A stretch of DNA of 41,848 bases from Uliginosibacterium gangwonense (GTDB lineage: Bacteria > Pseudomonadota > Gammaproteobacteria > Burkholderiales > Rhodocyclaceae). A model generated the notes under the pieces. The model ran no database searches and was not told the origin of the DNA. It saw only the letters and a program-made list of their open reading frames with translations. The DNA is taken from assembly GCA_005239635.1 (NCBI GenBank), contig SBBQ01000015.1, positions 1-41,848 of the forward strand, given 5' to 3'. The position numbers and the translations under genes are program-made. Positions 19,559 through 29,444 of this stretch are shown in pieces. Position 1 is the first letter of the stretch. Every line of letters starts with the position of its first letter.

Positions 19559-22500
19559 TTACAGCAATACGCGCTCAACGCCTCCGGCGCGCGCTTCGGC
19601 CACGTATTCTGCCATCCAGTTTTCGCCCAGTACATGGCGCGCCATCTCCACCACAATGTAGTCGGCGTCCGTACCGGCATCATCGTTATATCGGGTTAAA
19701 CCCTGCACGCATGAAGGGCATGAGGTGAGAATTTTGACCTCGCCTGCAAACCCATCGGCACGCAGTTTGTCCGCACCCTGCTCCATCTCTTCTTGTTTGC
19801 GGAAGCGAACTTGGGTCGAGATGTCGGGCCGGCTCACAGCAAAAGTGCCGGATTCGCCACAACAACGATCGTTCAACGCAACCGGCTGGCCCATCAACTG
19901 ATTGGCAACCTTGATGCCGGGCTGAGTTTTCATCGGCGTATGGCAAGGCTCGTGGTACATGTAGCGCGTACCGCTCACGCCATTGAGCTTGATGCCTTTT
20001 TCCAGCAGATACTCGTGAATATCCAGTAGGCGGCAACCGGGGAAGATCTGCTCAAATTCGTACTTCATGAGCTGATCCATACAGGTGCCACAACTCACAA
20101 TCACGGTCTTGATATCGAGGTAGTTCAACGTATTGGCAACGCGGTGGAACAACACGCGGTTGTTGGTCGAAATCTGCTGACCCTTGTCCATATTGCCGCT
20201 GGCCGATTGCGGATAGCCGCAACACAAATAGCCGGGCGGTAGCACCGTGGTGGCACCCGCGTGATACAGCATGGCCTGCGTTGCCAATCCAACTTGCGAG
20301 AACAAACGTTCGGAGCCGCAACCGGGGAAGTAAAACACCGCTTCGGATTCTTCGCTGGCGCGACGCGGGTCGCGAATCACCGGTACAACCTTGTCGTCCT
20401 CAATATCCAAAAGCGCGCGCGAGGTTTTCTTCGGCAACTTGCCCGGCATGGGTTTGTTAATGAAGTGAATAATTTGCGAACGAACCGCAGGCGCTACCAC
20501 CGGCGCGCGGCCAAGCGTGGCGGGCGGATGTGCCGTTTGCTTTTGAATCAGACCAAGTGCTTTGGCTGCACGATACGCCAGGCGTTGAGCCTGATAGCCT
20601 AATTGCAACATGCCGGCCCGCATCAGCTTGATGCTGGTCGGGTCGGTCACATTCAAAAAAGCCATGCCGGCGGCTGTGCCCGGGTTGAATTTTTTCTTAC
20701 CCTGACGACGCAAAAAGTTACGCATCGCGACTGACACATCGCCAAAGTCGATATCCACCGGACACGGATTCAAGCAGCGGTGGCACACCGTGCAATGATC
20801 CGCCACATCGCCGAATTCATCGAAGTGCTTAATCGAGATGCCGCGTCGTGTTTGTTCTTCGTACAAGAATGCTTCGATCAGCAAACTGGTGCCCAGAATT
20901 TTATTGCGCGGTGAGTACAACAGGTTCGCACGCGGAACGTGCGTGGTGCACACCGGCTTACACTTGCCGCAGCGCAAACAGTCTTTGATAGACGCAGAGA
21001 TATTGCCAATCTCGCTTTGCTCCATGATGAGTGACTCGGCACCCATAAGCGAGAACGAAGGCGTGTAAGCGTTGCGCAAATCTGCCGGCATGGCCGGGTC
21101 GCGCATCAACTTGCCTTTGTTGAAACGACCTTCCGGATCAACTTTTTGTTTGTAGGCAATGAAGGGTGCGAGCTCGTCGTCAGACAAGAATTCCAGCTTG
21201 GTAATACCAATACCGTGTTCGCCTGAAATAACGCCGCCCAAGCTGCGCGCCAAAGCCATGATGCGAACGACTGCTGCATTTGCTTCTTGCAGCATGCCGT
21301 AATCGTCGGAGTTGACGGGAATGTTGGTGTGCACATTGCCATCGCCCGCGTGCATGTGTAGTGCCACAAACACCCGGCTGCGCAAGGTTTCGCGTTGCAG
21401 CGTGGCAATGCGATCCACAATTGGTTGATACACGCCGCCGTCAAACAGTTTGCGTAGCGGGTCGCGCAATTCGCGCTTCCACGACACGCGAATACTGTGA
21501 TCTTGAATGCGATGAAAGAGCGTTTCGCTGACGGCGCTCAAATCAGCAGTGGTGCTTATACCTAAGCGTTCAAATGCACCGCGCGCTTGGTCTTGCGGCG
21601 TGTCTAGATTGTCGAGAATCCAGGCCCAGCGGGCACGTGTGCGCGAGACGAGATCAAGCGAGGTAGTGCGGCGATCATCAATCAGTGTTTCAGCATCAAG
21701 GCCAGCATCGTGCTGATGCAATGGCAATTCGCCTTGCAAAAACTGCGACAGCGCATCACACAGTTTGAGTTTGTTGCGAATCGACAACTCAATGTTGATG
21801 CGATCAATCCCGTCGCAATAGTCACCCATGCGCGGCAGCGGAATCACCACGTCTTCATTAATTTTGAAGGCATTGGTGTGTTTGGCAATGGCTGCGGTGC
21901 GTGCGCGGTCGAGCCAGAATTTTTTACGCTGTTCTGCGCTCACGGCAATAAAGCCTTCCGCACCGCGCAGGTTGCACAGACGCACCACTTCAGAGGTGGC
22001 GCGCATCACCGCATCATCTTCGTCGCCCACAATGTCGCCGATCAACACCATTTTCGGCCGGCCGTGGTCGCGTGCTTTGGTCGCGTAGCCCACCGCTTTT
22101 ACATAGCGTTCGTCGAGATGCTCCAAGCCGGCCAGCATGACGCGCTGCGTACCGGTTTTGGGCAGGCTATCAAGAAAGTCTTTAATCTCAACAATGGCCG
22201 GCACTGCATCACGCACTTGGCCAAAAAACTCCAAGCACACCGTGCGTGCCACCGGCGGCATCTTGTGCAGTACCCACACGCCGCTGGTAATAATGCCGTC
22301 GCAACCTTCTTTCTGAATGCCGGGAAGGCCCGCCAGAAATTTGTCTGTCACGTCTTTGCCCAAGCCTTCGCGGCGGAACTGCTTGCCCGGAATCGACATG
22401 ATCTCGGGCGCGCCATCCGGCGTGCGGCCATCTTCGGCGAAGCGTTGAATCGAGAAGCGCGCGACTTCGGCATCATGAATCTTGCCGAGGTTGTGATCAA

Positions 22501-23515
22501 TGCGCGTGATTTCCATGAATCGACCTTGCGGGTCGACCATGCGCCACGACACCAAGTTGTCGAGCGCGGTGCCCCACAACACTGCTTTTTTGCCGCCGGC
22601 ATTCATGGCGATGTTACCGCCAATACACGATGCATCGGCCGAGGTTGGATCGCAGGCGAAAACCAAACCGGCTTCGTCCGCTGCGTCCATAACACGTCGC
22701 GTTACCACACCCGCACCGGTGCGCACGGTGGCATAAGGGGCGGTGTGGCCGGGCAAAACGGTTTGCTCAACGTTGCCAAGCGTGATGAGCTTTTCAGTAT
22801 TGATGACGACCGAGTTTGGCGTGAGCGGAACGGCACCACCGGTGTAACCGGTGCCGCCCCCACGCGGAATAATGGTGAGGCCGAGCTCAATACAGCCGCG
22901 CACCAGTGGCGCAATCTCTTCTTCCGTGTCCGGATACAACACCACAAACGGAAACTCGACGCGCCAGTCGGTGGCGTCGGTTACATGAGATACGCGTGCC
23001 AATCCATCAAACGCAATATTGTCGCGGCGAGTATGGCGGCCGAGCACGCGTAAGGTGCGCTGGCGCAACTGCGCGGCATTGGCAAAATGCGACGCAAAGC
23101 GGTCAACCGCCTCATGTGCAGCCGTGAGCAAAGTGCCGACTTTTTGGTCGCGTTGCTGTAGTGCGTCGTTTAATACCGCGTTGCCCGCTTGGCGACGCTT
23201 TTGCACTTCGTTCAGGCGATGCCGTAAAGCCGCGACCAAGGCGTTGCGACGCTCCGCATTTTCCAGCAGATCGTCTTCAAGATAGGGGTTGCGCTGTACC
23301 ACCCAAATATCACCCAGCACCTCGTACAGCATGCGGGCAGAGCGGCCTGTCACACGTTCGCTACGTAGCTCGTGCAGGATTTCCCAGCACTCCGCACCGA
23401 GCAGGCGAATCACAATTTCGCGGTCGGAGAACGAGGTGTAGTTGTAGGGAATTTCCCGCAGACGCTGTGCGGCAGGGGCTTGAGTGGAGAGCTCTACGTT
23501 GGTGTTGGCGTGCAT
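19559..23515 (-). CDS. Large FAD-linked oxidase / Fe-S / CCG-domain oxidoreductase (DUF3683 type)
   Basis: This 1318-aa cytoplasmic protein joins four parts. An N-terminal DUF3683-type helical region (about 1-160) precedes a PCMH-type FAD domain ([16 protein letters not shown] around residue 220) and a FAD-oxidase C domain ending in [13 protein letters not shown]. Then come two [4Fe-4S] motifs, [11 protein letters not shown] near residue 844 and [12 protein letters not shown] near 906. Two C-terminal CCG repeats follow ([34 protein letters not shown]). This layout equals a GlcD-like dehydrogenase fused to a GlpC/LutA-like electron-transfer unit, so it probably oxidises a 2-hydroxy acid such as D-lactate or D-2-hydroxyglutarate and passes electrons to quinone. 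The substrate is inference. Confidence 0.9.
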   Translation of the reverse strand: MHANTNVELSTQAPAAQRLREIPYNYTSFSDREIVIRLLGAECWEILHELRSERVTGRSARMLYEVLGDIWVVQRNPYLEDDLLENAERRNALVAALRHRLNEVQKRRQAGNAVLNDALQQRDQKVGTLLTAAHEAVDRFASHFANAAQLRQRTLRVLGRHTRRDNIAFDGLARVSHVTDATDWRVEFPFVVLYPDTEEEIAPLVRGCIELGLTIIPRGGGTGYTGGAVPLTPNSVVINTEKLITLGNVEQTVLPGHTAPYATVRTGAGVVTRRVMDAADEAGLVFACDPTSADASCIGGNIAMNAGGKKAVLWGTALDNLVSWRMVDPQGRFMEITRIDHNLGKIHDAEVARFSIQRFAEDGRTPDGAPEIMSIPGKQFRREGLGKDVTDKFLAGLPGIQKEGCDGIITSGVWVLHKMPPVARTVCLEFFGQVRDAVPAIVEIKDFLDSLPKTGTQRVMLAGLEHLDERYVKAVGYATKARDHGRPKMVLIGDIVGDEDDAVMRATSEVVRLCNLRGAEGFIAVSAEQRKKFWLDRARTAAIAKHTNAFKINEDVVIPLPRMGDYCDGIDRINIELSIRNKLKLCDALSQFLQGELPLHQHDAGLDAETLIDDRRTTSLDLVSRTRARWAWILDNLDTPQDQARGAFERLGISTTADLSAVSETLFHRIQDHSIRVSWKRELRDPLRKLFDGGVYQPIVDRIATLQRETLRSRVFVALHMHAGDGNVHTNIPVNSDDYGMLQEANAAVVRIMALARSLGGVISGEHGIGITKLEFLSDDELAPFIAYKQKVDPEGRFNKGKLMRDPAMPADLRNAYTPSFSLMGAESLIMEQSEIGNISASIKDCLRCGKCKPVCTTHVPRANLLYSPRNKILGTSLLIEAFLYEEQTRRGISIKHFDEFGDVADHCTVCHRCLNPCPVDIDFGDVSVAMRNFLRRQGKKKFNPGTAAGMAFLNVTDPTSIKLMRAGMLQLGYQAQRLAYRAAKALGLIQKQTAHPPATLGRAPVVAPAVRSQIIHFINKPMPGKLPKKTSRALLDIEDDKVVPVIRDPRRASEESEAVFYFPGCGSERLFSQVGLATQAMLYHAGATTVLPPGYLCCGYPQSASGNMDKGQQISTNNRVLFHRVANTLNYLDIKTVIVSCGTCMDQLMKYEFEQIFPGCRLLDIHEYLLEKGIKLNGVSGTRYMYHEPCHTPMKTQPGIKVANQLMGQPVALNDRCCGESGTFAVSRPDISTQVRFRKQEEMEQGADKLRADGFAGEVKILTSCPSCVQGLTRYNDDAGTDADYIVVEMARHVLGENWMAEYVAEARAGGVERVLL

Positions 23516-24011
23516 AGGCGTGGGCGGCTATGAAGCAGTCTGCAAAGGTCGCGAACCTGCTTTCAGACGACACTTAGATCAGCGTTACAGCGAAACCGCG
23601 ATTTTCGGCTATTGCGGCGCAATAAGCAACAAAATGAAGGCTTTAAACGCAGTTTGTTAGGCCAAATTTCAGGGCGGCTTTACCGGACGTTTGCCAAAGG
23701 TCTTGAGCCCAAAATTGAGCTAGCGGAAAGGCTGGAACAGGCAGCGATGTAATAAGCCCCACCTATATTCATGCAAAAAATGCGGGTAGTTATATTGGAT
23801 TTGTTGCTATGCCAGTACAAACATACAAATAAGGCATTGGATGATTCGAAAGGATGAGGCAAATCAGACACAACTGTCCAGAAGTAGCATTGTTCGTCCT
23901 AACCTTATAAATATATTATCGCCCGCTCGGATTATTTCTAACGAATAAGGTGTTGGCTGATGGATTCATGTGCAATGCGTGATCCATCCGTACAGCATCG
24001 GGAGCGACAGC
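23516..24011. other. Non-coding gap upstream of the divergent oxidoreductase and TSUP genes
   Basis: About 500 bp holds no convincing gene. The part from 23600 to 23950 is AT-rich and contains promoter-like AT tracts around 23900-23925. It should carry divergent promoters for the large FAD/Fe-S gene and for the TSUP-family gene, but I cannot assign boxes with confidence. Confidence 0.5.
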
Positions 24012-24743
24012 ATGGGCGAACTTTCGGTTTGGCAATGGGTGTTGTCGTTATGTGTGGTTGCCGTGGCTTATGTGGTGCGGGGCATGGCGGGGTTTGGTTC
24101 GGGTTTGATCGCCACCCCATTGTTTTTGATGTTCATGCCAATCACACAAGCCGTTCCGTTGGTTGTGGTGCTCGACTACCTGGCCTCTGCAGCGCAAGGG
24201 CTCAAAGATCGACCGCTCATTGCCTGGCCTGAAATTTGGCCTTTGTTGCCCTCTGCCATTCTGGGGGTCATTACGGCAACGTGGCTTTTCCATTCGGTAG
24301 ATGCGGTATTGTTGGTACGTATACTGGCCATCGTGTTAATCGCGATCGCGGTGTACCAACTCTGGGCGCCAGTTGCTTCCAGCAAGGCCTCAAAAAAATG
24401 GGCGATGCCTGCTGGGGCCTTGGGTGGTTTAATCGGTACCTTGTTTGGCACAGGTGGGCCGTTCTACGTTGCATACCTTCAAGCGCGTAAGCTCGATAAA
24501 GGCGCTTTTCGCGCAACTTTTTCCACGCTGTTTCTGCTCGATGGCGCAAATCGCCTAGTGAGTTATGCTTGGTCAGGTTTTTTCACTTTGCGCTTTCTAG
24601 CTGTGCTGGCATGGCTTATGCCCATCATGGTGCTCGGTATGTATGTAGGCCGACGCCTACACACTTCAATTACGCAAGAAACTTTCCGTCGAGGTATCAG
24701 CGTGCTGTTGCTGCTGAGCGGTGCTGTTCTGTTGTTCAAATAA
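24012..24743 (+). CDS. TSUP (TauE/SafE) family membrane transporter
   Basis: This 243-aa polytopic membrane protein has about seven to eight hydrophobic segments. It carries the TSUP-type motifs RGMAGFGSGLIATPLFL near the N-terminus and GGLIGTLFGTGGPFYVAYLQ in the second half, which mark the internal duplication. The family exports or imports small anions such as sulfite, sulfoacetate or related organosulfur compounds. The ATG at 24012 follows a GGAG site. An in-frame upstream start at 23970 has no ribosome site. It is 17 bp upstream of an FAH-family enzyme, which suggests a joint catabolic role. The substrate is unknown. Confidence 0.9.
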   Translation: MGELSVWQWVLSLCVVAVAYVVRGMAGFGSGLIATPLFLMFMPITQAVPLVVVLDYLASAAQGLKDRPLIAWPEIWPLLPSAILGVITATWLFHSVDAVLLVRILAIVLIAIAVYQLWAPVASSKASKKWAMPAGALGGLIGTLFGTGGPFYVAYLQARKLDKGAFRATFSTLFLLDGANRLVSYAWSGFFTLRFLAVLAWLMPIMVLGMYVGRRLHTSITQETFRRGISVLLLLSGAVLLFK

Positions 24744-24760
24744 ATAAGAAGGAGAATCGC

Positions 24761-25540
24761 ATGAGTAAATGGGCCCGTTTTGAGGCGCAGGGGATGGTCT
24801 GTTTTGGCGAAGTAAAAACGGACGCCAATGGCACGACCCTACACCAGCACGAAGGCGATTTGTTTGGCGAACATCGCCCCAATGGGCGGCAGTTTCCACT
24901 TGAGTCAGTGAAATTATTGGCCCCATGCTGCCCGACCAAAATGCCCGGTTTATGGAATAACTTTCATGAGCGCGCCAAAGTTGAAAATCTGCAGCGCCCT
25001 GAACACCCACTCTACTTCTTAAAAACCAATAGCTGTTTTGCTGGGCCGGGCGCACATATTCCGCGCCCCGCAGGCTATGCCGGCCAAGTCGTGTTTGAGG
25101 GTGAGTTGGGCGTGGTAATTGGCAAAACCTGCGCCGGGGTGAGCGTGGAGGATGCTAAAAACTACATCTTCGGCTACACCTGCGTGAATGACGTGACCGC
25201 GCGCGACATCATGCGCCGCGACCCTGCTTTTGTGCAGTGGACACGTGCCAAGGGCTTCGAGAATTTTGGCGTGTTTGGGCCGTGGATTGAAACCGATATC
25301 GACCCGCAGCAACTGCGCGTAAAAGTCGAACTTGCCGGTGTCGAAAAACAAAATTATCCGGTGAGCGATATGTTCTGCTCGCCTTACGAAATTGTGAGTT
25401 TGCTGTCGCAAGACATGACACTGAATGCCGGCGACGTGATTGCCTGCGGCACGTCAGTTGGTGCTTGCGCCATGCGCGATGGCGATCAGGTGGATGTGAT
25501 TATTGAGGGGGTGGGCATTCTCAGCAATCGATTCGGCTGA
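24761..25540 (+). CDS. Fumarylacetoacetate hydrolase (FAH) family protein
   Basis: This 259-aa enzyme has the FAH C-domain metal site: VFEGELGVVIGKTC supplies two glutamates, and VNDVTARDIMRRD with KGFENFGVFGPWI completes the pocket. Members hydrolyse or decarboxylate C-C bonds in aromatic and dicarboxylic acid pathways, or act on oxaloacetate or acylpyruvates. A strong AAGGAG site precedes the ATG at 24761. The reading frame is open back to 24569, but that part lies inside the transporter gene. It is probably co-transcribed with the TSUP gene and ends at a strong terminator. Confidence 0.92.
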   Translation: MSKWARFEAQGMVCFGEVKTDANGTTLHQHEGDLFGEHRPNGRQFPLESVKLLAPCCPTKMPGLWNNFHERAKVENLQRPEHPLYFLKTNSCFAGPGAHIPRPAGYAGQVVFEGELGVVIGKTCAGVSVEDAKNYIFGYTCVNDVTARDIMRRDPAFVQWTRAKGFENFGVFGPWIETDIDPQQLRVKVELAGVEKQNYPVSDMFCSPYEIVSLLSQDMTLNAGDVIACGTSVGACAMRDGDQVDVIIEGVGILSNRFG

Positions 25541-25564
25541 GAATGTAAGTGGCAAAGCAGTGAT

Positions 25565-25601
25565 GGGCGTGCGTCCTCGTAGATCGAGGACGCACCCTTT
25601 T
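25565..25601 (+). terminator. Intrinsic terminator after the FAH gene
   Basis: TGCGTCCTCG (25570-25579) pairs perfectly with CGAGGACGCA (25585-25594) around a TAGAT loop. The stem is extended by GGG/CCC with a 2-base bulge and followed by TTTT. It separates the plus-strand FAH gene from the convergent small membrane-protein gene. Confidence 0.85.
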
Positions 25602-25607
25602 GTGCGG

Positions 25608-25880
25608 TTAGTCTTGGTGTTCGTAATCTTCCGCTGCCGCCCAATCAATTTTGAAGGCGTACAGTGCAGCAAAAGGCAGCACCAAAAGCAGCATCATGGC
25701 CAATAGCTCAACAAGGCCGAGCGAAAGGACATTGGTGCTGGCGATGTGCGAGTTACGCAGTTCAGCAATATAAAGACCAAACGGTAAAAACGAAGCCAGC
25801 AACGGCAACAGTTTGGCCGTGGCAGACGAGGTGAGTTCGGCGGTATTTGAATTTTCACGTTCGGTCGGGGTTGATTTCAT
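25608..25880 (-). CDS. Small two-helix membrane protein of unknown function
   Basis: Starting at the ATG at 25880 gives a 90-aa protein. It has a polar N-terminus rich in Thr, Ser and Glu, two hydrophobic segments (about residues 25-42 and 55-76), and a short acidic tail (AAEDYEHQD). A longer reading from a TTG at 25916 adds 12 residues without support. No ribosome site is obvious. I recognise no family. It could be an inner-membrane accessory protein. Confidence 0.6.
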   Translation of the reverse strand: MKSTPTERENSNTAELTSSATAKLLPLLASFLPFGLYIAELRNSHIASTNVLSLGLVELLAMMLLLVLPFAALYAFKIDWAAAEDYEHQD

Positions 25881-26027
25881 GTCGTATAGGGCCTGCTTTA
25901 TTTGAGCAGTCGCCAAAAAAGATAAAACCGTCCCTTTCTAACGACGACCCAGCGCAGATATTTAGGCGGCAATAAACCAGCAGGCGCGATAACATGGCGA
26001 GGTTAAAAACTCGCTGCGAGCCTTGTT

Positions 26028-26681
26028 ATGCTGCGTTATCACATCATGCCCGTCACCCCGTTCCAGCAAAATTGCACGCTCTTTTGGTGCGATGAAACGC
26101 AAGAGGGCGCGTTAGTCGACCCAGGCGGTGAGGTTGATCGTTTGGTTGCAGAAGCAGAAAAGCTCGGCGTTACCATCAAACATATTTGGGTTACGCACGG
26201 GCATATTGACCACGCGGGTGCCGTGGCAGATGTAGCCGATCGCCTGCAAATTCCGATTGAAGGCCCGCACGAAGACGACACGTTCTGGATCGACAGCATG
26301 GAAGATCGGGCCGGCATGTTCGGTTTTCCGCCGTGCCGTTCGTTTCGGCCACAACGCTGGTTGCAGCACGGCGATACCGTGCGAGTTGGCAACCTAACGT
26401 TTCAGGTGTTGCATTGCCCTGGCCACACGCCGGGCCACGTTGTTTTTTACCAGCCGGAAGCCAAATTAGCGCAAGTAGGCGACGTGATCTTCGCGGGCTC
26501 AATTGGTCGCACCGATTTTCCGCGCGGTAATCATCAGCATTTAATCCAGTCGATTCGTGAGCGTCTGTTTCCGTTGGGTGACGATGTAGCGTTTATTCCG
26601 GGCCATGGCCCCATGTCCACCTTTGGTGACGAGCGACACAGCAACCCCTATGTGGGCGACTTCAATTTTGCGCGTCGCTAA
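26028..26681 (+). CDS. MBL-fold hydrolase, glyoxalase II-like (YcbL type)
   Basis: This 217-aa metallo-beta-lactamase-fold protein has the metal motif THGHIDHAGA (His57, His59, Asp61, His62), further ligands in CPGHTPGHVV and VGDVIFAGSIGRTDFP, and a late FIPGHGP. It lacks the C-terminal helical domain of full-length glyoxalase II, matching the short YcbL-type thioesterases. It probably hydrolyses S-D-lactoylglutathione or another thioester. The start at 26028 lacks a strong ribosome site. It is 54 bp upstream of oxyR. Confidence 0.92.
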   Translation: MLRYHIMPVTPFQQNCTLFWCDETQEGALVDPGGEVDRLVAEAEKLGVTIKHIWVTHGHIDHAGAVADVADRLQIPIEGPHEDDTFWIDSMEDRAGMFGFPPCRSFRPQRWLQHGDTVRVGNLTFQVLHCPGHTPGHVVFYQPEAKLAQVGDVIFAGSIGRTDFPRGNHQHLIQSIRERLFPLGDDVAFIPGHGPMSTFGDERHSNPYVGDFNFARR

Positions 26682-26735
26682 AACGCAGTGTGTGCATGTC
26701 CTGTAATCGCAAACTAAATTCGAAAGCAATTTGTC

Positions 26736-27728
26736 GTGACGCTAACCGACCTTCGCTACATTGTTGCGCTCGCTGAAACGCTACATTTTGGGCGGGCGGC
26801 CGAAAAGTGTTTTGTGGCGCAGCCAACCTTATCTGCCGCCGTTAAAAAGCTCGAACAAGAGTTGGATGTCATGCTGTTTGAGCGAGACAGCAGCGAAGTG
26901 CGAATTACTCCGGTAGGGTCGGCAGTCGTGGCGCAAGCCAGAAAAGTGCTGGGCGAATCCGCCCGTATTCGTGAATTGGCAAAAGCAGGACAAGACCCGT
27001 TAGCCTCCCCGCTCAAACTCGGGGTGATCTATACCATCGGCCCTTATCTGTTGCCGGCGCTCATTCCACAAATGCGTGAGCGCGCACCGCATATGCCTTT
27101 GGTGATTCGGGAGCAGTACACCACGCAATTGGTTGCCGCAGTGCAAGAGGGCGAGTTAGATGTCATCGTGGCGGCCTTGCCGCTCGAAACCCCAGGACTC
27201 AACGTACTGCCTTTGTACGACGAGCCGTTCCGTGTTGTCACGCCCGCCGCACACACCTTTGCACAGCGCAAACAAATTGATGCCGCACAACTGGCAGACG
27301 AGCCCATGTTGTTGCTCGGCACGGGTAACTGCTTTCGAGACCAAGTGCTGCAGGTATGCCCCGGCTTGCGAGAGCGTGTGGTCGACACGGGCGAGCTGGA
27401 TCCGATGAGCCAGTTACCGCGCACGCTTGAAGGTGCATCGCTCGAAACCATTCGGCACATGGTGGCCAGCGGAATCGGCATCACGGTGCTGCCCTCCGCT
27501 GCGGCAGATCCACTCGTTGAAACGAATGAGCTGTTGGCCGTTAGACGCTTCCGCTCACCGCAGCCATTTCGGCGCATTGCACTGGCTTGGCGCAGTACCT
27601 TTCCCCGTCAAGCCGCTATTGATTTGCTCGCGCAAGCAATACAGGCCTGTGCATTGCCCGGTGTTAGCGTGCTTCAGGTAGGCCAAAAGTGGCCGGCGCT
27701 CCCGCCCACATCAATGTGTGCAACTTAG
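26736..27728 (+). CDS. oxyR: Hydrogen peroxide-sensing LysR regulator OxyR
   Basis: This 330-aa LysR regulator has an N-terminal winged helix (TLSAAVKKLEQELDVMLFER) and a substrate-binding-type domain. In the numbering from its GTG start, the redox cysteines fall exactly at Cys199 and Cys208 (GTGNCFRDQVLQVCPGL), the positions that form the regulatory disulfide in Escherichia coli OxyR. It should activate catalase and peroxidase genes after oxidation, but none of these is in the window. The C-terminal tail is about 25 residues longer than usual. A perfect CAACTTA/TAAGTTG hairpin overlaps the stop codon. Confidence 0.94.
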   Translation: MTLTDLRYIVALAETLHFGRAAEKCFVAQPTLSAAVKKLEQELDVMLFERDSSEVRITPVGSAVVAQARKVLGESARIRELAKAGQDPLASPLKLGVIYTIGPYLLPALIPQMRERAPHMPLVIREQYTTQLVAAVQEGELDVIVAALPLETPGLNVLPLYDEPFRVVTPAAHTFAQRKQIDAAQLADEPMLLLGTGNCFRDQVLQVCPGLRERVVDTGELDPMSQLPRTLEGASLETIRHMVASGIGITVLPSAAADPLVETNELLAVRRFRSPQPFRRIALAWRSTFPRQAAIDLLAQAIQACALPGVSVLQVGQKWPALPPTSMCAT

Positions 27729-27853
27729 CGTAAGTTGGCCGATCTTGTGCGTTATTTGTCAAAAAATAACCTCACGATCGCCGATGTTCGTGGTTTTTCT
27801 ATGCGCTGACTTTATTCATAATCCCTAGAATTGACCCCGCACAAATACAGAAC

Positions 27854-27895
27854 TTGACGTTCTGATTTCCACGCATGAAAATGAGAAACGTTCTC
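27854..27895 (+). promoter_or_regulatory. Promoter with overlapping Fur-box-like operator
   Basis: TTGACG (27854-27859), a 17-bp spacer and a weak GAAAAT -10 (27877-27882) precede the cupredoxin gene. The 19-mer at 27877-27895 matches the classical Fur box at 14 of 19 positions and overlaps the -10 box. That layout fits repression by Fe(II)-Fur. The match is seen directly; Fur control is inference. Confidence 0.55.
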
Positions 27896-27925
27896 GTTAC
27901 TATTTTCATTTGAATGAGGTGGGTT

Positions 27926-28261
27926 ATGTCTGGATTTGTAAAAGGGTTGTTGGGTGTCTCAGTGCTTGCCCTGGGAATGGCTACTGCGCAGGCTGAAGAC
28001 CTGACCTTTAATCTGACGATCAAAGACCATCGCTTTACCCCGCAAGAGCTGCGCGTACCGGCTGGCCGCAAGGTTTTGTTGCTGGTTGAAAACCAAGACC
28101 CAACGCCAGAAGAATTTGAAAGTGACGAGCTACGCCGCGAAAAAGTAATTAAAGGTGGCGCAACAGCACGCATTTTTGTCGGCCCGCTCAAGCCGGGTCG
28201 CTATCCCTTCTTTGGCGAATTTCACGAAAAAACCGCGCAAGGCGTGTTGATCGCTGAATAA
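27926..28261 (+). CDS. Periplasmic cupredoxin-domain protein, probably for iron uptake (FtrB/EfeO-like)
   Basis: This 111-aa protein has a signal peptide (cleavage after the Ala-Gln-Ala near residue 22) and a cupredoxin-like beta-sandwich (TFNLTIKDHRFTPQELRVPAG, outline about residues 26-46, then ENQDPTPEEFES and GPLKPGRYPFFGEFH). Such proteins occur in ferrous-iron uptake systems with an FTR1 permease, where they may oxidise or hand over Fe(II). The Fur-like promoter supports an iron link. No FTR1 permease gene is present here. The ATG at 27926 is preceded by GAGGTGGG, which decides against the ATG at 27914. It lies upstream of the disrupted envelope-protein gene. Confidence 0.8.
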   Translation: MSGFVKGLLGVSVLALGMATAQAEDLTFNLTIKDHRFTPQELRVPAGRKVLLLVENQDPTPEEFESDELRREKVIKGGATARIFVGPLKPGRYPFFGEFHEKTAQGVLIAE

Positions 28262-28316
28262 GCAATTTGCCAATCTGCATTAAACACATCGGTTCGTAAT
28301 GACCGTTGGAGTTGTG

Positions 28317-29060
28317 ATGAATCGTTTGAAAAGCGTAGTGGCGCTAATACCGATGTTGGCGCTATTTCATGCTGCCGCTGTGAGTGCCGGGCCAGAAGAA
28401 TATGTCAGCACCCCGATCGTAGAAGAAGGCGAGAAAGAAATTGACTTCAAATTCGGCACGCAGAAGAGTGGCGACACCAACCGTGTAAGTGCCGCCACCC
28501 TTGGTTTTGGTTATGGCGTTAATTCGTAGTGGTTTACCGAGCTATACGGCAAGTACAAGCGCCAGTCTCCAGATGGCAGCAAGTTTGATGCTTGGGAATG
28601 GGAAAACAAATTCCAGCTCACAGAGACCGGCAAATATTTTGCCGACTTCGGCGTGTTAATCGAAGTGGAGCGTCCACAAGATCGTACCGAAGGGTATGAA
28701 GCGCGCTTTGGCCCGCTGATGCAAACAGAGATTGGCAAATTCCAGATCAACGCCAACTTGCTGTGGGGTCGCCACTATCGCGCTGTATCAAATGGCCCAA
28801 CAGAACTCGGCTATCAAGCTCAGATCAAATACCCGGTACAGCCGCAGTTTGAAATTGGCTTACAAGCCTTTGGCAATTTGGGCCCATGGAAACATTGGTC
28901 AGACCATGACCAGCAAGAACACAAAATTGGCCCAGCCATCTTTGGCAAAGTAAAAGTGGGCGAGCACCAAATCATCAAGTACAACGCAGCCTGGTTGTTT
29001 GGCACAACAGCAGCAACGTCAGACAACACTTTCCGCACGCAAATCGAATTCGAATTCTGA
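28317..29060 (+). pseudogene. Envelope protein gene interrupted by an in-frame amber codon
   Basis: Codons before and after a TAG at 28527-28529 stay in the same frame and together encode one protein of about 247 aa. It has a signal peptide (MNRLKSVVALIP to about Ala-Val-Ser-Ala), then PEEYVSTPIVEEGEKEIDF and, after the stop, WFTELYGKYK, WEWENKFQLTET and a beta-rich C-terminus ending in Phe (IEFEF). That pattern suggests an outer-membrane beta-barrel. Only this stop breaks the frame. From memory of similar proteins, a Trp is likely at this point, so a single TGG to TAG change would explain it. The start at 28317 has a GGAG site. A terminator follows. Confidence 0.75.
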
Positions 29061-29105
29061 TTACTTTAAAAGAGCCGAATTTAAGTAAAGCCTGCGTCAC
29101 AAACT

Positions 29106-29150
29106 ACACCCCAAGGGTTGGACCTTCATCCAGCCTTTGGGGTGTTTTTT
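29106..29150 (+). terminator. Intrinsic terminator of the cupredoxin operon
   Basis: ACACCCCAA pairs with TTGGGGTGT, and an inner TTGGA/TCCAG region extends the stem. TTTTTT follows directly. It ends the cupredoxin and disrupted envelope-gene transcript. The next 294 bp up to the HEPN-like gene hold one TTTGCCAAT copy (29360) and no gene I can support. Confidence 0.9.
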
Positions 29151-29444
29151 ATGGTTAAGCAAGATCAGGCAATTTCAAAATGGAGAGAGCCGCGTCATGC
29201 TGCTCATGCCCTCACCTTCTGGCCCAGCACGCGTGCCACTCCATCAAGTCGCACACACAAATAGACAGAAGTCAGAGCGGCTCGACAATTCAAATCAAGC
29301 TCAGTAAGCTGATGTTTATGTCATACAGCTGTTGCTGAATAAAGTGGCGGCCGCTTACGTTTGCCAATTTGCAGATGTCCGGTGCCAGCTTATTGGACCA
29401 ACTAGTCATTTAAAACTAATAAAACCATTCAACAGCGAGGTCTT

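Noticed and set aside
21710-23053. A 447-aa open frame on the plus strand
   Set aside because: It lies antisense to the strongly supported FAD/Fe-S gene, has His/Arg/Ala-rich composition typical of a shadow frame and shows no motif.
24569-24760. N-terminal extension of the FAH-family gene
   Set aside because: It lies inside the transporter gene in another frame, and the ATG at 24761 has a strong AAGGAG site.
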